Origin: Saprolegnia diclina VS20
Lineage: Eukaryota > Oomycota > Saprolegniomycetes > Saprolegniales > Saprolegniaceae
Direction: 5' to 3'
Length of the DNA: 64,000 nt
Assembly (NCBI RefSeq): GCF_000281045.1
Contig: NW_008246075.1
Location: forward strand, 181,476 to 245,475
The translations under genes were made by a program, and so were the position numbers. The notes under the pieces are model-generated. The model was not told the origin of the DNA and did not search any database. It saw only the letters and a list, made by a program, of their open reading frames with translations. Positions 52,101 through 64,000 of the stretch are shown piece after piece (position 1 is the first letter of the stretch; each line of letters opens with the position of its first letter).

Positions 52101-55100
52101 GTCCCCCGGGGGCGACAAAGCGACAGACGCGGCGTCGTCGATGGTGCTGCTTTCGGTAGCGATCGCTGGTGTTTCGACAGCCGATACCTTGCGCGACGCC
52201 GGGGCGGTGACAGCTCGCCATACAACTTGAGGCTCGTCGTAGTTGACAAGTGGGGCTTCCTCGGGTGTCGGTGGCAGCTCCAAGTCGATAGCCGACCGGA
52301 CGCGGTACGGCGCCGTGTCGGGAAACTGAATGTATAATGTACTCGAAGTCGGTGGCGGGGACGCTACATCCTTCACCCGGCGCTGGCGCGTCGATGGCAC
52401 CGGCGTCGGATGCACTGCTTCGGGTGGTGTCCCCGTGCGATCGACAAGCTCTCGCATGAGAAGCGCAGATGCCATATCGCTCTCCTTCGTCGTCGCTGAA
52501 GCTAAATCGTGGGCGTTGACACTCTATTAGTTGTATGGGAGCGTACCTGGAACGTACGGCGGGGCTGGCAGCACCGAGTGGGGGGCGTGGCGGGCCGTCG
52601 GAACGTGCGCATGCAACTGCGCGGTTGACACTTTGGCGCGACTCGCAGGAGTCCCAACGACCATTTCGAGATCGTTGAGCTGCACGTCCGTGTTGCGGTC
52701 CAACAGCACAGTGTGCGCCCAGTCAAAGGTGTCGGTCGAAAGCTCATGGAGGCGGCGGCGCGACGAGGCCGCGTCACTCGATGGGGTGGCGTGCAACCCA
52801 ATTGGTGGTCCGTCAAAGAGCTTGTGCTGGGCATACGCAACCGCGTGGCCTACGCGCAGGCTCAGCGATGGTCGACGAAGAGGCAATTACCCTCAAACGC
52901 AGCATCCGTCTCGAGCTTGTAGCCGCTGCTAAACTCTAGAATATCCGGAAACGACAAGTACAGTCGCGTCTTGATGGCCACAACGTAGAGGAGCGCAAAG
53001 AGATCCAAGTAGCACACGTGGCCGTCGTGGTCATGGTCGTGGTACCTACCGCCATGATGGCTTTGTCAGCCTCGAAATATTTACCGGTCGATGAGCCGGT
53101 GGAGCTCGTCGAGGACGTTGACATCGCACGCGGGCCATAAATTGAGCAGCCCCGTCATGATGGATATGAACATGTCGCTCTCGACACACCCGTCGCGGGC
53201 GCGGTCGCAGTAAACAAAGCAGTCGAGAAGCACGCGGAGCTTTCGGAAGGCGACGTCCAGAGCCCGGATCGACGGGTGGGACGTCGGGTCAAAGAGGTAA
53301 AACTCAGCGGCCTCGTACGCGACGCAGCTCACGCGCCACTCGCGGATCCACAGCGACAAGAATGCGTGGATCTCAACCGTACCGTCCTGCGCGGTTTCTG
53401 CAGCGCTCGTCATCGTGTGCGTCACCCACTGCGGCGGCACCTACGTCACAAGGCTGCATAGGACACGCGAGTTGAATCCGAAATGTACTTTGGGGTAAAT
53501 GAGCAGTGCCTGCGTGCACGCTTGGCAGTTTGCGATCGAGACGCGCTCCCAGTGCGCATGGCGGCCGCCGTACACTAGCTCGAGCGGCTGGACCGTGTCG
53601 GCGCCTGGGAGCAGATCACCATGCTGCACCAAGCGCCGGGCATGCAGCCAGTCAAAGCCATCGAGGTACAGATGCTGGATGTGCAATGGCACGACCGGCG
53701 ACGTGTCGTGCACGTTGAGAAACGCGCCAAACGTCGCTGCGATGGCGAGCGTCGACTCGAACTGGACGACGGAGAGCAAGAACCAGCAAAGTTTGTGCTC
53801 GACCACCGACGGCATGCCATACCTACAGCCCCACAAATGAGACACGTCGAGGGAGACCGCAGAGTGCACCGCTGCTGAAACCAGAGAAACGTGACGTGCA
53901 AAAGCGACGTAGTCGCTGCGTGTTGTCGCTCCATGTGCATGTTGTGGTAGATGTGATAGATGATCGCAATCACTGCCCGCTCTGTAAAACTGTCGCCGGG
54001 AGACGAGAGCGAGATGCGGCGGTGGCGACAGCTTGTACACTTGCCCTAGCAATCGCCCTTAGCTCCATACGATTGCAGGCGCACACCTCGATGCTAGCGT
54101 CCGTCTCGGGGCCCTACAACAGTCCGTCACCAAGGTACAATGAACAGCCCTCGTACGGTGGGTGTCGAAGGCCACGAGAGCACGCGGTTGCACCAGCAAA
54201 CGTGCGAATGCCAATACGCAGCTAGCTCCTTTGGCAAGACGATGGGCGTTCGCAGCCCTGCTGCTCCCAGCGGCGAAACGACCGGTCGAGAGTTGTTGAC
54301 CCGGGGCATGGCTGGAGTGCGCGACATCGCCGATGAGGAGGGCAGAGGCGTGGTCGACACTGGCACGTACGTCACATGCTTCTCGCCAAGAATGTTGTAC
54401 GAGACAAGCGCTTTCGTGGTGCTGGACGGGGTTTCGGGCCCCGGGGTACGTTCCTGCGTCGTCGTGGGCTCGGTCGCGAATGCATACAGCGCATCGAGTA
54501 TGTCCTGCCAGACGACTGGCGTCTCGAGTTGCCAGTGACGGCGGCGAAGGTACTCGGAGACTTCCTTTCCCGAGATTCTGCGCAGTGGCGTCGGCGAGAG
54601 CCCTTGCCACGTGCGGTAAACGCGCCGAAGATCTCCGGCAGCCACGTGGATCTGCATGTAGACGCATTGGCACACGAATAATGAAGAAGTCGAACCTGAG
54701 ATGGATCGTCGCCCACATCTCGGTACAGCGCCTTCGCAAAGTCGTAGATCGCTTGGGTAGCACTGCCAATTTTCTAGCCACGGGTCGAGTCCCTTCGCGC
54801 TGTGATATTATGTACCGTAAGTGGCGAGTGGCTTGGGGGCTCGGACATCGAGAGACTGTCCTTGAGCGCCTCGATAGGCGGCGCCGACAAGACATCAATG
54901 TTGATCGCATCCGGCGTCAGCCCCGGCGGGGTCTCTTGCGGTAGGCGGGCGATGCTTGGCACGACAATGACCGCGTGGCTGTTGAACAACGACGGCGACG
55001 TCGGCGCGACGTCGATGACCGGTGACGCCACGGACGCTGGCGCTGTGTCTGGCGTCTGCTCTCGGCGTTCGCTATCAGGGCAGTTGCAAACATACTGCAC

Positions 55101-58100
55101 GCGGCAGATCTCGGTCGGAAGGCCCACGACCAGGAAGTCGCCGTATGCAAAGACGCTGAGCACCGGTGCGTACAGCTCAAAATACCTACGATTAGACCGT
55201 CACATTTACGCTGGAGTGCCGAGCATCAAACCGGCGCTCGACGATCGTCCGGGCGTCCGAGTCGATGACCCACACAATGACATGGCCATCGTACGAGCTC
55301 GTGGCGAACGCGCAGTTGAAGAGAATGTTGAGTGGTGGTGGGAGGTGGCCCGGGTGCGGGACTTGCCGAATGCACGCGACGCGCCGCTCGTGCGGCTGAA
55401 CCGACGCAAGGAGCCGCCACTGCACGTCCCACGTCTATTCCATTCTTGATATATATATATATTGAATGTACAACGAGGGATACCGACGCAGACGTGGCCT
55501 CGATAGCGTGGAGCTGCGAGACAATCTCAAACGCTTGCACCGCTCCGTCTTCGTAGCCGCAGATCAAGTAGAGCAACTTGGCATGCTCCGTCAAGAGGCA
55601 AGCCGAGGTCACGAGCGCTTTGCTAGGGCAACTACCGTCGTGCTGCACGACGATCGAGGGAGGGGGCGCGTGGAGGTCCCAGATTTTAAAGTGGCCCGGT
55701 CCTGCCACCGAGAGCACGCCTGCACAAACCACATTCGCGCACAAATCGTTGAAGGGCACGTACCAAAGTGACGGCTATCAACGCAAACACTCAACAGCGT
55801 GTGAACGTGATGCACGTGCGCTTGCCAGCGCCAAGTGGCTTGAAGCTCCTGAATCTTGGTGCTACGGACAACTAAGACCAGGCAAGAGTTGTGCGGTCAA
55901 GCCGTACCTGCGTCCCGAAGTCCGCCAGCCATACAGCCAGCCATCGCTCGTGCCCGCAAGCAGCATCGTGGGTGCGTCTACTCTGGTTCTACATTTCTGA
56001 GACGCATCGGAAGCAGGCATACCCGTGTGCGAGGCGCTTGCAAGGCGCGCTTTGGAGCGCAGCTTCCCACCCCACGCACTGTCGCCTTCGCGCACTGCAA
56101 CGTGCGTCGGTAGCGCAAGCATAAGAAGCACCGAGATGGGAGTATTCAGCTGCGGGTCCTGAAAAAGCCCGATGTACCGCGCGCTGGTTTGGTCGTAGGC
56201 CTGGATAAGACCGTTGCTAAAGCCGATCAGTACAAACGACAGGCAGAGGCTAATGCTTGTCAAGCACGCTGACGTCACGATCGGCGCAAGGACCTAGGTA
56301 CGCTCTGCGGCAATCTTTGCACATCGGATCGAGTGCGTACGTGAGCGACGGTGGCTGTCGCGGGTGCCGCCAGCGAGAAGAGATACGCCGTGTCTTTCGA
56401 TGTCCACCCGAGCACGACCGGCTTGGCATCGATGACCGCCATGTCGAGACGACTCAGCGATAGGCGAGGCTCGAGCACGTAAAGCGACTCGGCGAGGCTC
56501 TGCACCTTGAGCACGTGGACCGTGTTTTGGACCGGAACGAGAAAAAGGTGCTCGACCGAGTGCCCCATGTCGACTTGCACAGCGAGACCTACGTATCTAC
56601 GTCGACGGCCTTGCAACCCAAACGCATACCAAAGGCGCGCGCCGTCTTGCTCGTCACGGGGGTATGCACATGAGGGTCAAAGGCTCCGAGCAAGTCAAAG
56701 TACACATTGAGCTCGGCTAAGTGTCGCGTTCGTACCCACAGCAGCGCCAAGCACGGAAGCGTACCGCTTGTGGGCGCTTCGGCGCGAAACCGGAATTGTT
56801 GCACGGAGCGGTCGCTGTGAATAGTAAACAAGTCCAGCTCGAGCTCCGAAGGCGAATTCGTCGACGCCAACGGCACTGGCACGATATCGACGACACTCGC
56901 ACCGGGCAGCGGCGCGCCGCCCATGCATCGGAATGGGTTTGGGGAGCCAACGGCGTAGCTACAGAGCGCGGCAATGATAGCCACGTTTTGAGTCGAGACG
57001 TACAGCTTGCTGTGTGTGAAGCTGGCGTTCCACAAGTTCATGGAGCCGTCGGCGTGCAGAGTGACGAGCCAGTCGCCGCAGCTACACAGAACCTACGTTG
57101 ATCGATCCCACTCGGCAGTATGGACGCACAGCGTGAGGAGCACGAGCTGCAGCGCATCGTCAAACCCATTGTGAATCTACACTCCGAGATCAAGCTCCAG
57201 ATCGTTGTCACACGTCACCTTGAGGATTTGACGCGACGCGCGGTCCCACACGATGAGCGACGACCGACGTCGGGGCGCGGCGTCGCTTGTTGGAGGAAGC
57301 AAGATACCATACGCGCGCGCACTGCTCATGCTGACCATGGCCACCTGATGGACACGTTGGTCGGCGAAACCAGCGAAAAGCTACCTCGTCAGCAACGCTT
57401 GTAAGCGTCGCGCGCGTCTCGACGAGCAAGCTCGAGGCGCCTGCGATCGTCAGACGCGCAATGTTCCAGATGTCGATCGTCGTCATCGGTGGCGCTTGCT
57501 CACTTGTGATGCGTGTGACGAGAAGGAGGTCGTCGCTGGCCATCGCTCCGAGCGTCACGACTGTGGCAGGAGTACCGGGGAACTCAAAGGCGAGGTTGAG
57601 GGACGCAGGCTCGAGGACAAGCATCCCCGAGAGCGCCTACTGCAACATGAGGAAATAGCGTTGACGTCTTGATACCTGGGCGTAGACACAAACGTAGGCG
57701 TCAGCGCTGGGCGCGTACCAGAGCTGCATCCGAAGCGCGGCCTTGGATTTCGCGAGGGCGCCAAAGAGCACGACCTTGCGCAGCTCCCGCTTGAGCGAGA
57801 AGAGCCGCAAGCTGTGTTCCGTGCGCACCTCGGTCGCGCCAAGGGGCAAGCCCACGACGACGCGGGCCGTGACGTAGAGACACACGTGGTGGCGGCGGCT
57901 ATCGTACGCGGCGGCTTGCACGACGACGTCGCTGCCGCAGAGAAGCGCGTGTCGGTGCTGTAGCGTCTCGTGCTGGTTGGCCGCGTACACCATCGCGCCT
58001 CCGGAAACGAAACTCCCAAAGACTAACCCCAACCCTGGGCACCAGCGTTGAGCACTCTGTTGCTCGGTGCGCTCAACGACATATGCAGAAACGCAGCGTC

Positions 58101-58218
58101 GACGCCCACGCGTCACACATCCTGCCCTGTAGCTTGCATCTCTGCCGACCAAAGCAAATCGCAGCGAGAGCTTGCACAGCTGAGCGCACTCGGTCCAATC
58201 ACAAACCAGAGACTTCAA
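49117..58218 (-). CDS. Giant WD40-like protein with EF-hand-type loop and acidic region (possibly more than one gene)
   Basis: A chain of minus-strand exons that can be joined by small introns. N-terminal part (58218-54770; start MKSLVCDWTECAQLCKLSLR) is beta-propeller-like: LADGSMNLW-type strands (ADGSMNLWNASFTHSKLYVS), MLLAGTSDGWLYGW, GPGHFKIWDLHAPPPS, SSYDGHVIVWVIDSDART. The middle (54700-52930) is helical, e.g. YGMPSVVEHKLCWFLLSVVQ, joined by an intron to FLWFQQR. Here HDHDHDGHVCYLDLFALLYV fits an EF-hand loop, with a second weaker one at CDRARDGCVESDMF. Region 52475-50900 is acidic and disordered (DDGNDEDDKSTSTESNDSES). The C-terminal part (50750-49117) has strand-rich YFSYENQDPTSIVTFKLHCT units and ends after RAIDTLLGD; intron 49344-49388 (approximately) fixes that end. 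The start lies 23 bp after the CFAP44 stop. It could be one axonemal protein or two or three genes. Confidence 0.5.
55449..55462. repeat. (AT)7 microsatellite
   Basis: Seven AT units inside a likely intron of the WD40-like gene. Confidence 0.8.
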
Positions 58219-58241
58219 TATTTACACGCACACGAGCGGGC

Positions 58242-59375
58242 TCAAGTTGGCGCGTGCACACGGCCTCGCTTCCCACGCAGCATGAGCACCTCTTGCTTGA
58301 GCGCATCGAGTTCGCGCGCTTGGAGCTTGACGAGCTCGACGAGCTTCTTGCGCTCCGTCATCTCCTTCTCCAAGCCGACGCTGTCGTCGACGAGCGAGTG
58401 CTGGACGTCAGCCGTGTTGAGGTCTGCCTCGAGGCTGAACTGGCGCTCGCTCAGCGCCGCGATTTCTGTTAGCAGCCGCGTGTTGTCTTCGGTCGCGCGC
58501 AGAATCTCGAGCTTGAGCCGCTGCTGCTCGGCTACCGTATCAAGTTGATACATGGCTGCATTAGCAACACGAACCTCGCGTCGCACTCGCGTGCTTTTCG
58601 CCGTGGAGCTCTTTCGTGCGCACTTTGGATTGCAGCTCGTGGAGGTTGCCCGTGTCGCAGGCTTTGTCGAGCACGTCAATGTCGATGAGCTGGCCGAACT
58701 TGAGCAGCTGCAACTGCTCGCACTTGTCTCGCACGGCAGCAATCACGTCGTGCTGGCGCGCCTTGTCGCGCGAGAGCTGGCTTTGTTGCTTGTGGAGGTC
58801 TTTAAACACCTGGCGCAGCGCCTTGTTCTCGTCCTGGAGACTCCGAATGCGGGCGACGAGCCGCTGGATCGCACTCTGCGTAAAGATGAGTCCGTTCTCA
58901 ATGGTCTCTGGCAGCACGAGCTGCGTGGACTCGGCGCTCATGCCCTCTGCAACCAAACGTTATAAGCGCTACTCGACGCTAAAGCATGTACCCGGGACAA
59001 CCGCCGGCTGCATGCAGCGCAGTTGCTGCTTGCTCAATGCGACGATCACGTCGAGCTCATTGAAGCGCATCTGCTTCTCCGTTTGAAATGCCTGGATGTC
59101 TTGCTCCGTCGCCGTGAGCTCCTTGTCGATTTGGCGTTGTTTCTAACCGCAAAACATGCAACAGCAAGAGGGTGGTGGTTTGCTCTACCTGCGTCTGTCG
59201 GTCCGTCGCGCGCTTGAGTTCGTCGATGGCCTTGACCACGTCTCCCGTCGCGTCGTCAATGTCGGCCTTCTTCTCGCGCAGCGCCAGCACCTTCTCGTAG
59301 AGGCTGACGTCGCAGCCCGCGGGACACGTTTCGTCTTCGTTGCCGCCATCGTCGTCGTCGTCGTCACTGTTGTAC

Positions 59376-59410
<35 letters not shown>

Positions 59411-62400
59411 TCCGCCATCGTCATCGTTGGCCCGTTTCTTGGCGCGCTTGAGCCGCTTCCGGAAGATCTTTTGCAGCACGGTAAAGCTTGGGTGCAGGGA
59501 GCCAACGAGGTTGACAAAGTCGTTTTGAATCGACGCTTCGCTGGCTTGCCACTCGTCTAGCTCCTTGCGCTTCGTGAGCAGTTGGTCGCTGCACTCGGTC
59601 AAGTCTTTGACCACCTGGGCCTTGTCCGCCCTACACTCGCCTCCGTGGCATCACTCGAGACGATGCTGATCGAACGTACTTGCACTTTTCGAGCTTGGAG
59701 ACTAGGAGCGTCTCCTTCGACTCGAACTGCTCGAGCAAAACGAGCTCGCCAAGGCGCGTCAGCAGCTTGATCTCGCCCTTCTTGAGCGCAATGTCGAGTT
59801 TCATTTTCTCCCGGCGGAGGCGGTAGATAGCATCGTCGAACGTCGCAATGGCGTGCGCGACCTTGTGCTTGAGGTCGTCGATCTGCATCTGCACTTGGGT
59901 CGCTCTCACGCGGCGCTCTTCGTCCTCGAGCGGCGAGAGCGCGTACGTATCGCTCGTTTCCATCGGCGGAAGCTCGAGCAACGGGTGCAAAGCGTGCTCC
60001 TTGGGCGATGCCGCAGCGTCGTGGGTCAGCGCCGAAAGCGTTGCCTTGCTCACAGTCCCCTTCTTCTGGTACTCGTCAATGTGCGCGTCGAGCACGCGTT
60101 CGCGCTGCTCCGGCCACTCGCGCAGGTCCAAGACGGGCTCAAAGACGCGGCTCGGTGGACCAACCCTACCCCGCGTGAGATGTCGCATGCGGTCGCATCG
60201 CGTACTTTTGAGACGCTTCGAGCGCGTGCAGGAGCAAATTGTCCTCTTGGATCTGCTCCATGAGTCGGTGCTTGAGCTCCCGGAGCTCGAGCACCTTGGC
60301 GTTGAAGGTCATCGCAATGTCGTACATCTTCTCCTCGAGGAGCGCCATCTGCTTGCGCTTCTTCATCGCATTCACCTACGCGCCATGATATGGTAGCCAA
60401 GGCGGCGAGAGAGAGGAGAGCGCGTACGCGCTGGTCTTCGGGCACAACGTACGACGCACTCGTCTTGAGCTTGTAGTCCTCCATGTGCGTCGACGCAAAC
60501 GCAATGGCCGCCACGTCGCGCGGGTCGTCGGCGTCTTCCCGCGGCTTTTTTGTTTCCCAGGCCTGAATGCGCGCCTTTCGCTGGGCGCGCATCATCTTGC
60601 GGTACTCGAAGCGGTGGGCAGATGCGCCGTCGCCAGCGCCGTCAACGACCGCCTCCTCGACGACCCGCGTCCGTCCGTCCTCGGCCGCCACCTTTGGGGT
60701 ATGGATGAAGTCCAGTACCGTGCGCGTTTCTTTGCCGACAGACTCTACGCGCATAGGCATCAAGGTACCGAGAGACTTGCACTCGTACGGTTCGATGCGG
60801 CCTCTTGGAGCTCCAAGTGGATGAGTCGGAGGCGGTCCGCGAGCACCTCTGGCATGCGCATGGTCCGAAACGACTGCACGTGCAGGCCGTTGGCAAAGCC
60901 GTGGAGCGTAATGAGCTCGACCGCGAGGCCGCCGACGTACTTGCGGCGCAATTTGGCGAGCAGGAGCTCGCTCTGCTCGTATGCGTACGCCATTTCCTTG
61001 CGCACCTCGTCGCACTGCTTGTCCCCGGCGGCCACGAGCATCGCGCCATACTCGGGGTCGATGTTCCACTGGGCTGGCTCGAGCCGCGCCGTCTACGCCA
61101 TGACGTTAAATATGTAAATGACTATCGTACGTACTGGCTCGTGGGAGCTGTCGAGCAACTGCAGCTGGCGAAACTCATCTTGCATCTCGGCAATGATGGC
61201 TCGTGTCCTACGCACGATGAAGAGGCGCGAGCAGAGGCACTGGCGCGTACCGGTTCTTCTTGGCCAAGGCGCTATTGGCGCGGATGTCGGCCTCGAGCTT
61301 GAGCTTGGCGTCTTGGATCGTGTACGCTTCGCTGTTGGTGATGTCGGGCACTTCCTTGCGCGTCACGGGGACTTCAAGGGACAGGTCGACAGCGGCCACA
61401 GGCAAGAAGGGCGATTCGTCCGGCGCCTCGGTGCTGAGCTGCCGCACGACGCCGCCAAGCACCTCAATGTCGCCGATCGCAATGCCATCGAGGAATGTAC
61501 TGTACGCGACGGCGCCCGCGTACACTGGGTTGTTGACCCAAAGGTTGGCTTCGTTGCCGTCGTTCCGGAGCACTTCGTTCTTGGCCGCCAACTGGTCGTG
61601 CGCGGTTTGGTAGATCTTTCTCGCCTCGGCGAGTTTGCGTGCGTAGCGCTCCAGCATGGTCACGGCCGTCTCGGCCACCTGCGCAGCGTTGAAGCCAAAC
61701 TCCAGCGACAAGTTGTACCTTCTCGGTCAGTACGCGCACGACGACGAGCTGTCCGTCCGAGCCGCCCGACACAACGAACGCGTCGTCGAACGACATGGCG
61801 ATTCCCGGCGTTCCATGCGCCGCCTACCGCTTGCTTTGGAGAGCTGAAGAAAGGTTAATACCACGCACCTCGTCGTGCATGGCCAACGTCAGCGATGCCA
61901 GCGGCGCGACGGACGACCGAAGGTGGACCTTGCCGTTCGAGTTGCCCGCGAGAAGGAACCGCTGGCTGTGCGATCGCGTCATCGTGTGCACGAGTCCCGA
62001 CGGATCGTCCGGAAACACGTCGATCGCAAACGGTTTGGTCCAGTCGCACTTGTACGTGAACCCCACGTGCGGACCCGCCACCGTCACCTACTCACGTCTC
62101 GAGACCCTTGTCTAACACTTTGTCGTACCAGGAAACACGATGGGGACGCACAGCAGTACATAGCGGCAACCACCACCGGTGTCGCGTCGGGCGCGACCTC
62201 GACTTCGCCAAAGCCAATGCTTGCGCTCACGGGGCACGGCGACACGTTGTATCCGGACGGCTTGTCGGTCGCGGGCTCTACGCAAGCTGCGCTACGCTAC
62301 AACCCAAGTTTGTGAGACGCACCGTTGGCCATGGCGCTGAGCTCGGCCGTCGAGAGCTTCCGCACGCGTCGAAACGCATACTGTTTGAGCCGGACGTCGA

Positions 62401-64000
62401 GCTCGTACGTCTGTCGCTCGTCGTCATGGAGATTGGGCACGTCGATCTCTCTACACTCGTGCGTGAGCTCGCAAAAGGCCGGTGAGGGCATACCCAACGA
62501 CGCCGTCGCGGCTCGTGAGCAAGATCGCTCTCGAATCCAAGCGCCAGCTGAGGTGTCGGACGCTTACGTTTGGGACAAAGCCCACGGGCTCGTACTTGTG
62601 CAAACTATTCCACGTAACGTTATCGTATGCGAGCAAAGTGCGAAGTGCAAGTACCTTGGGCAGTGAAAGATGAAGAGCGTGTTGTCGGCGCTGCCGGACG
62701 CAAAGTACTGGCCGTTGGGAGAATACGCCATGCACGAGATGGGCTGGTTGTGCGGCTTGAAGACGTATGCGCGGTGCCAACTACTCATACGTTAATGGAC
62801 GCCAGCCAAGCGATAGCGTTGACTACCTCGACGGTCCGCGCTCGAGGACGCGGATGACGCCGTCAGCGAACGCGACGGCCACTGTCTTGCCTTGGGGGTC
62901 GTGCGACGCTGGGGCGTACGTCAGACTCGTGGCGCCCATATTGAAGCGCATCGAAAAGAGCGGCGTCGCGGTCGTGTAGTCCCAGCACAGGACGTTGCCG
63001 TCGACGCCCGCGGTCGCACACGTGTGCTCGCAGGGCGACGTGCCCACGCCGGCAATCGCCCCCGCGTGGCATTCGAGCAGCGTCGTCACCTAGTGTGGCT
63101 AAGCTATCCACTTCAAGCCCGGCGAACGTACGAGTTTTGTGTCCATGTCCAAGCGGTGCACTACGCCGTGGCCGTCCTGGATGAGATAATGCGACTCGCC
63201 GCGCAAGAGACAGCGAATGTCGGCGGGCGACGCCACGTGGTGCAGCGTCTTGGTCGTGATATGGACGGCGTCGATCGGCGTCACCTCTGCGACGGTGTCG
63301 TCTTCCTGGACGTCGGCTTGGTCGATGGCGCTAAAAGGCCACCACTTGATGGCACCGTCGCTGCCTACACTCGGTCGTCAGCACAAATGCAAGCCAATCA
63401 AGCGTCCACCTGCCGTCACGATGCACTGCGTGTCAGGCTCGAACAGTACGACGTTGATGGCGCCGCGGTGCGCGCGCTCGCGGTTCGACGTGACAATCTC
63501 GCACTTGATAAAGTTGCCTACGCGTTTCTGAGTGCGCGCGCTCCCGCCGCGAAATCTGGGTACCGTCCCAAAGCAAAAGCGCGCCGCGTTCCGTGGAGCT
63601 GAGCACCTTCTTGTCCGGAAGGACGCAGAAGGCTTCAATGTCGCTGAGCTCCGACTTGCCAAACTTGCCAATGTCGCCTTGCAGCTTGAGGCCCGTGAAC
63701 GTCGACGCCATCTTCCAGAACCGGACGTGGCCCGTCCCGCTCGTCGTTAGAAACCCGTTGTCGTGGGGCGCAAACTGCACGTTGAAGACTTCTTGGCCAA
63801 ACGCCTTGCAGCGCAAGATCGTCTGCTCCAAGCGCCAGTTCCAGACGGTGAGGAGAAAGTCGGGTGCGCTGCCGACCGACGCGAGCTTGCTCCCGTCTTG
63901 GCTACCCATGCACCAGACATGCAATCGCTACCACCAAACGAGGACGACGCTACCTGAAGCGAAGGCTGCTATATGCACGCTCGGTGCCATTGCGCAAGAC
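58242..64000 (-). CDS. CFAP44: CFAP44 (WDR52), cilia- and flagella-associated protein, 5' end outside the window
   Basis: Large axonemal protein that with CFAP43 forms the tether/tether-head of inner dynein f. The right end carries the family hallmark: [80 protein letters not shown]. More WD units follow: [60 protein letters not shown], and [20 protein letters not shown]. From about 61700 leftward it is helical coiled coil: [60 protein letters not shown], the last being the conserved CFAP43/44 C-terminal block. An acidic insert sits at 59330-59430. Stop at 58242. Introns are small and numerous. Partial at the 5' end: the first codons lie beyond 64000. Confidence 0.93.
59345..59430. repeat. 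Trinucleotide (GTC/ATC) repeat coding poly-Asp in CFAP44
   Basis: Near-perfect triplet run that on the minus strand encodes long Asp stretches ([11 protein letters not shown] then [10 protein letters not shown]) inside the CFAP44 coiled-coil region. It is prone to length change by slippage. The neighbouring KRANDDDGG is Lys/Arg-rich. Confidence 0.85.

Noticed and set aside
51458-52475. Ser/Thr/Val-rich plus-strand frames opposite the acidic region
   Set aside because: Antisense readings of the Asp/Glu codons in the minus-strand gene.
59156-59560. Val-rich plus-strand frame with many V repeats
   Set aside because: Antisense of the CFAP44 poly-Asp triplet tract (GTC runs read as Val).
1-64000. 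tRNA, rRNA or CRISPR features
   Set aside because: I looked for tRNA T-loop strings, rRNA-like blocks and regularly spaced repeats and found none convincing. A covariance-model scan would be decisive for tRNAs.

Overview
The window looks like nuclear DNA of a zoospore-forming oomycete, most likely from the Saprolegniales (Saprolegnia / Achlya / Aphanomyces / Thraustotheca group). Genes sit on both strands only tens to hundreds of bases apart. Most are cut by very small GT-AG introns: those I could place exactly are 43 to 53 nt. Axonemal proteins (SPAG6/PF16 and CFAP44), tandem CBM1 cellulose-binding modules, an IGPS-PRAI tryptophan fusion and a lipoxygenase gene all fit an oomycete. The genus-level call is inference. 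All coordinates are for the genomic span including introns, and many starts are provisional. One assembly gap of 585 N lies at 44253-44837.

Layout. 0-9.8 kb: a UBA5-like E1 homologue (+), a TPR protein (-), a small coiled-coil protein (+), a SulP-STAS-cyclic-nucleotide-domain anion transporter (-), an armadillo-type protein (-) and an EEF1AKMT4-like methyltransferase (+). 9.8-18.2 kb: a tandem BAR/F-BAR-like protein (-), a small protein with a duplicated GLWV motif (+), bifunctional IGPS-PRAI (-), a secreted CBM1 protein (+) and a prenylated PRL phosphatase (-). 18.7-29.1 kb: an unrecognised ORF pair, EIPR1 (+), 5-formyl-THF cyclo-ligase (-), an unrecognised Cys-rich protein (-), the YKT6 SNARE (-), a MITE-like element, the AAA ATPase AFG2B/SPATA5L1 (+) and a SET-domain protein (-). 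30.5-43.9 kb: SPAG6 (+), a mitochondrial helical-repeat protein (+), a large membrane-anchored astacin-like protein (-), a coiled-coil protein (+), a terminal nucleotidyltransferase (-) and two small orphans. 44-48.4 kb: the gap, then an intronless P450-lipoxygenase fusion (+). 49-64 kb: two large head-to-tail minus-strand genes, a WD40/EF-hand/acidic protein and CFAP44, which runs off the right end.

Functional themes. Three genes serve or may serve the flagellum (SPAG6, CFAP44 and, by context only, the WD40/EF-hand giant). EIPR1 and YKT6 act in vesicle traffic. The secreted or membrane set (CBM1 protein, astacin-like protein, P450-LOX) faces the outside or the secretory pathway.

Most notable: the P450-LOX fusion keeps the lipoxygenase iron ligands, including the C-terminal Ile, but has His exactly where the P450 heme-thiolate Cys should be. 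Two other enzyme-family members also lack a key catalytic residue: the astacin-like protein (HExxH reads HVLLH) and the UBA5-like protein (no catalytic Cys). I treated each as a possible artefact of reading through an intron. That check rescued the PRAI catalytic Cys, whose codon is split by an intron, but it did not rescue these three.
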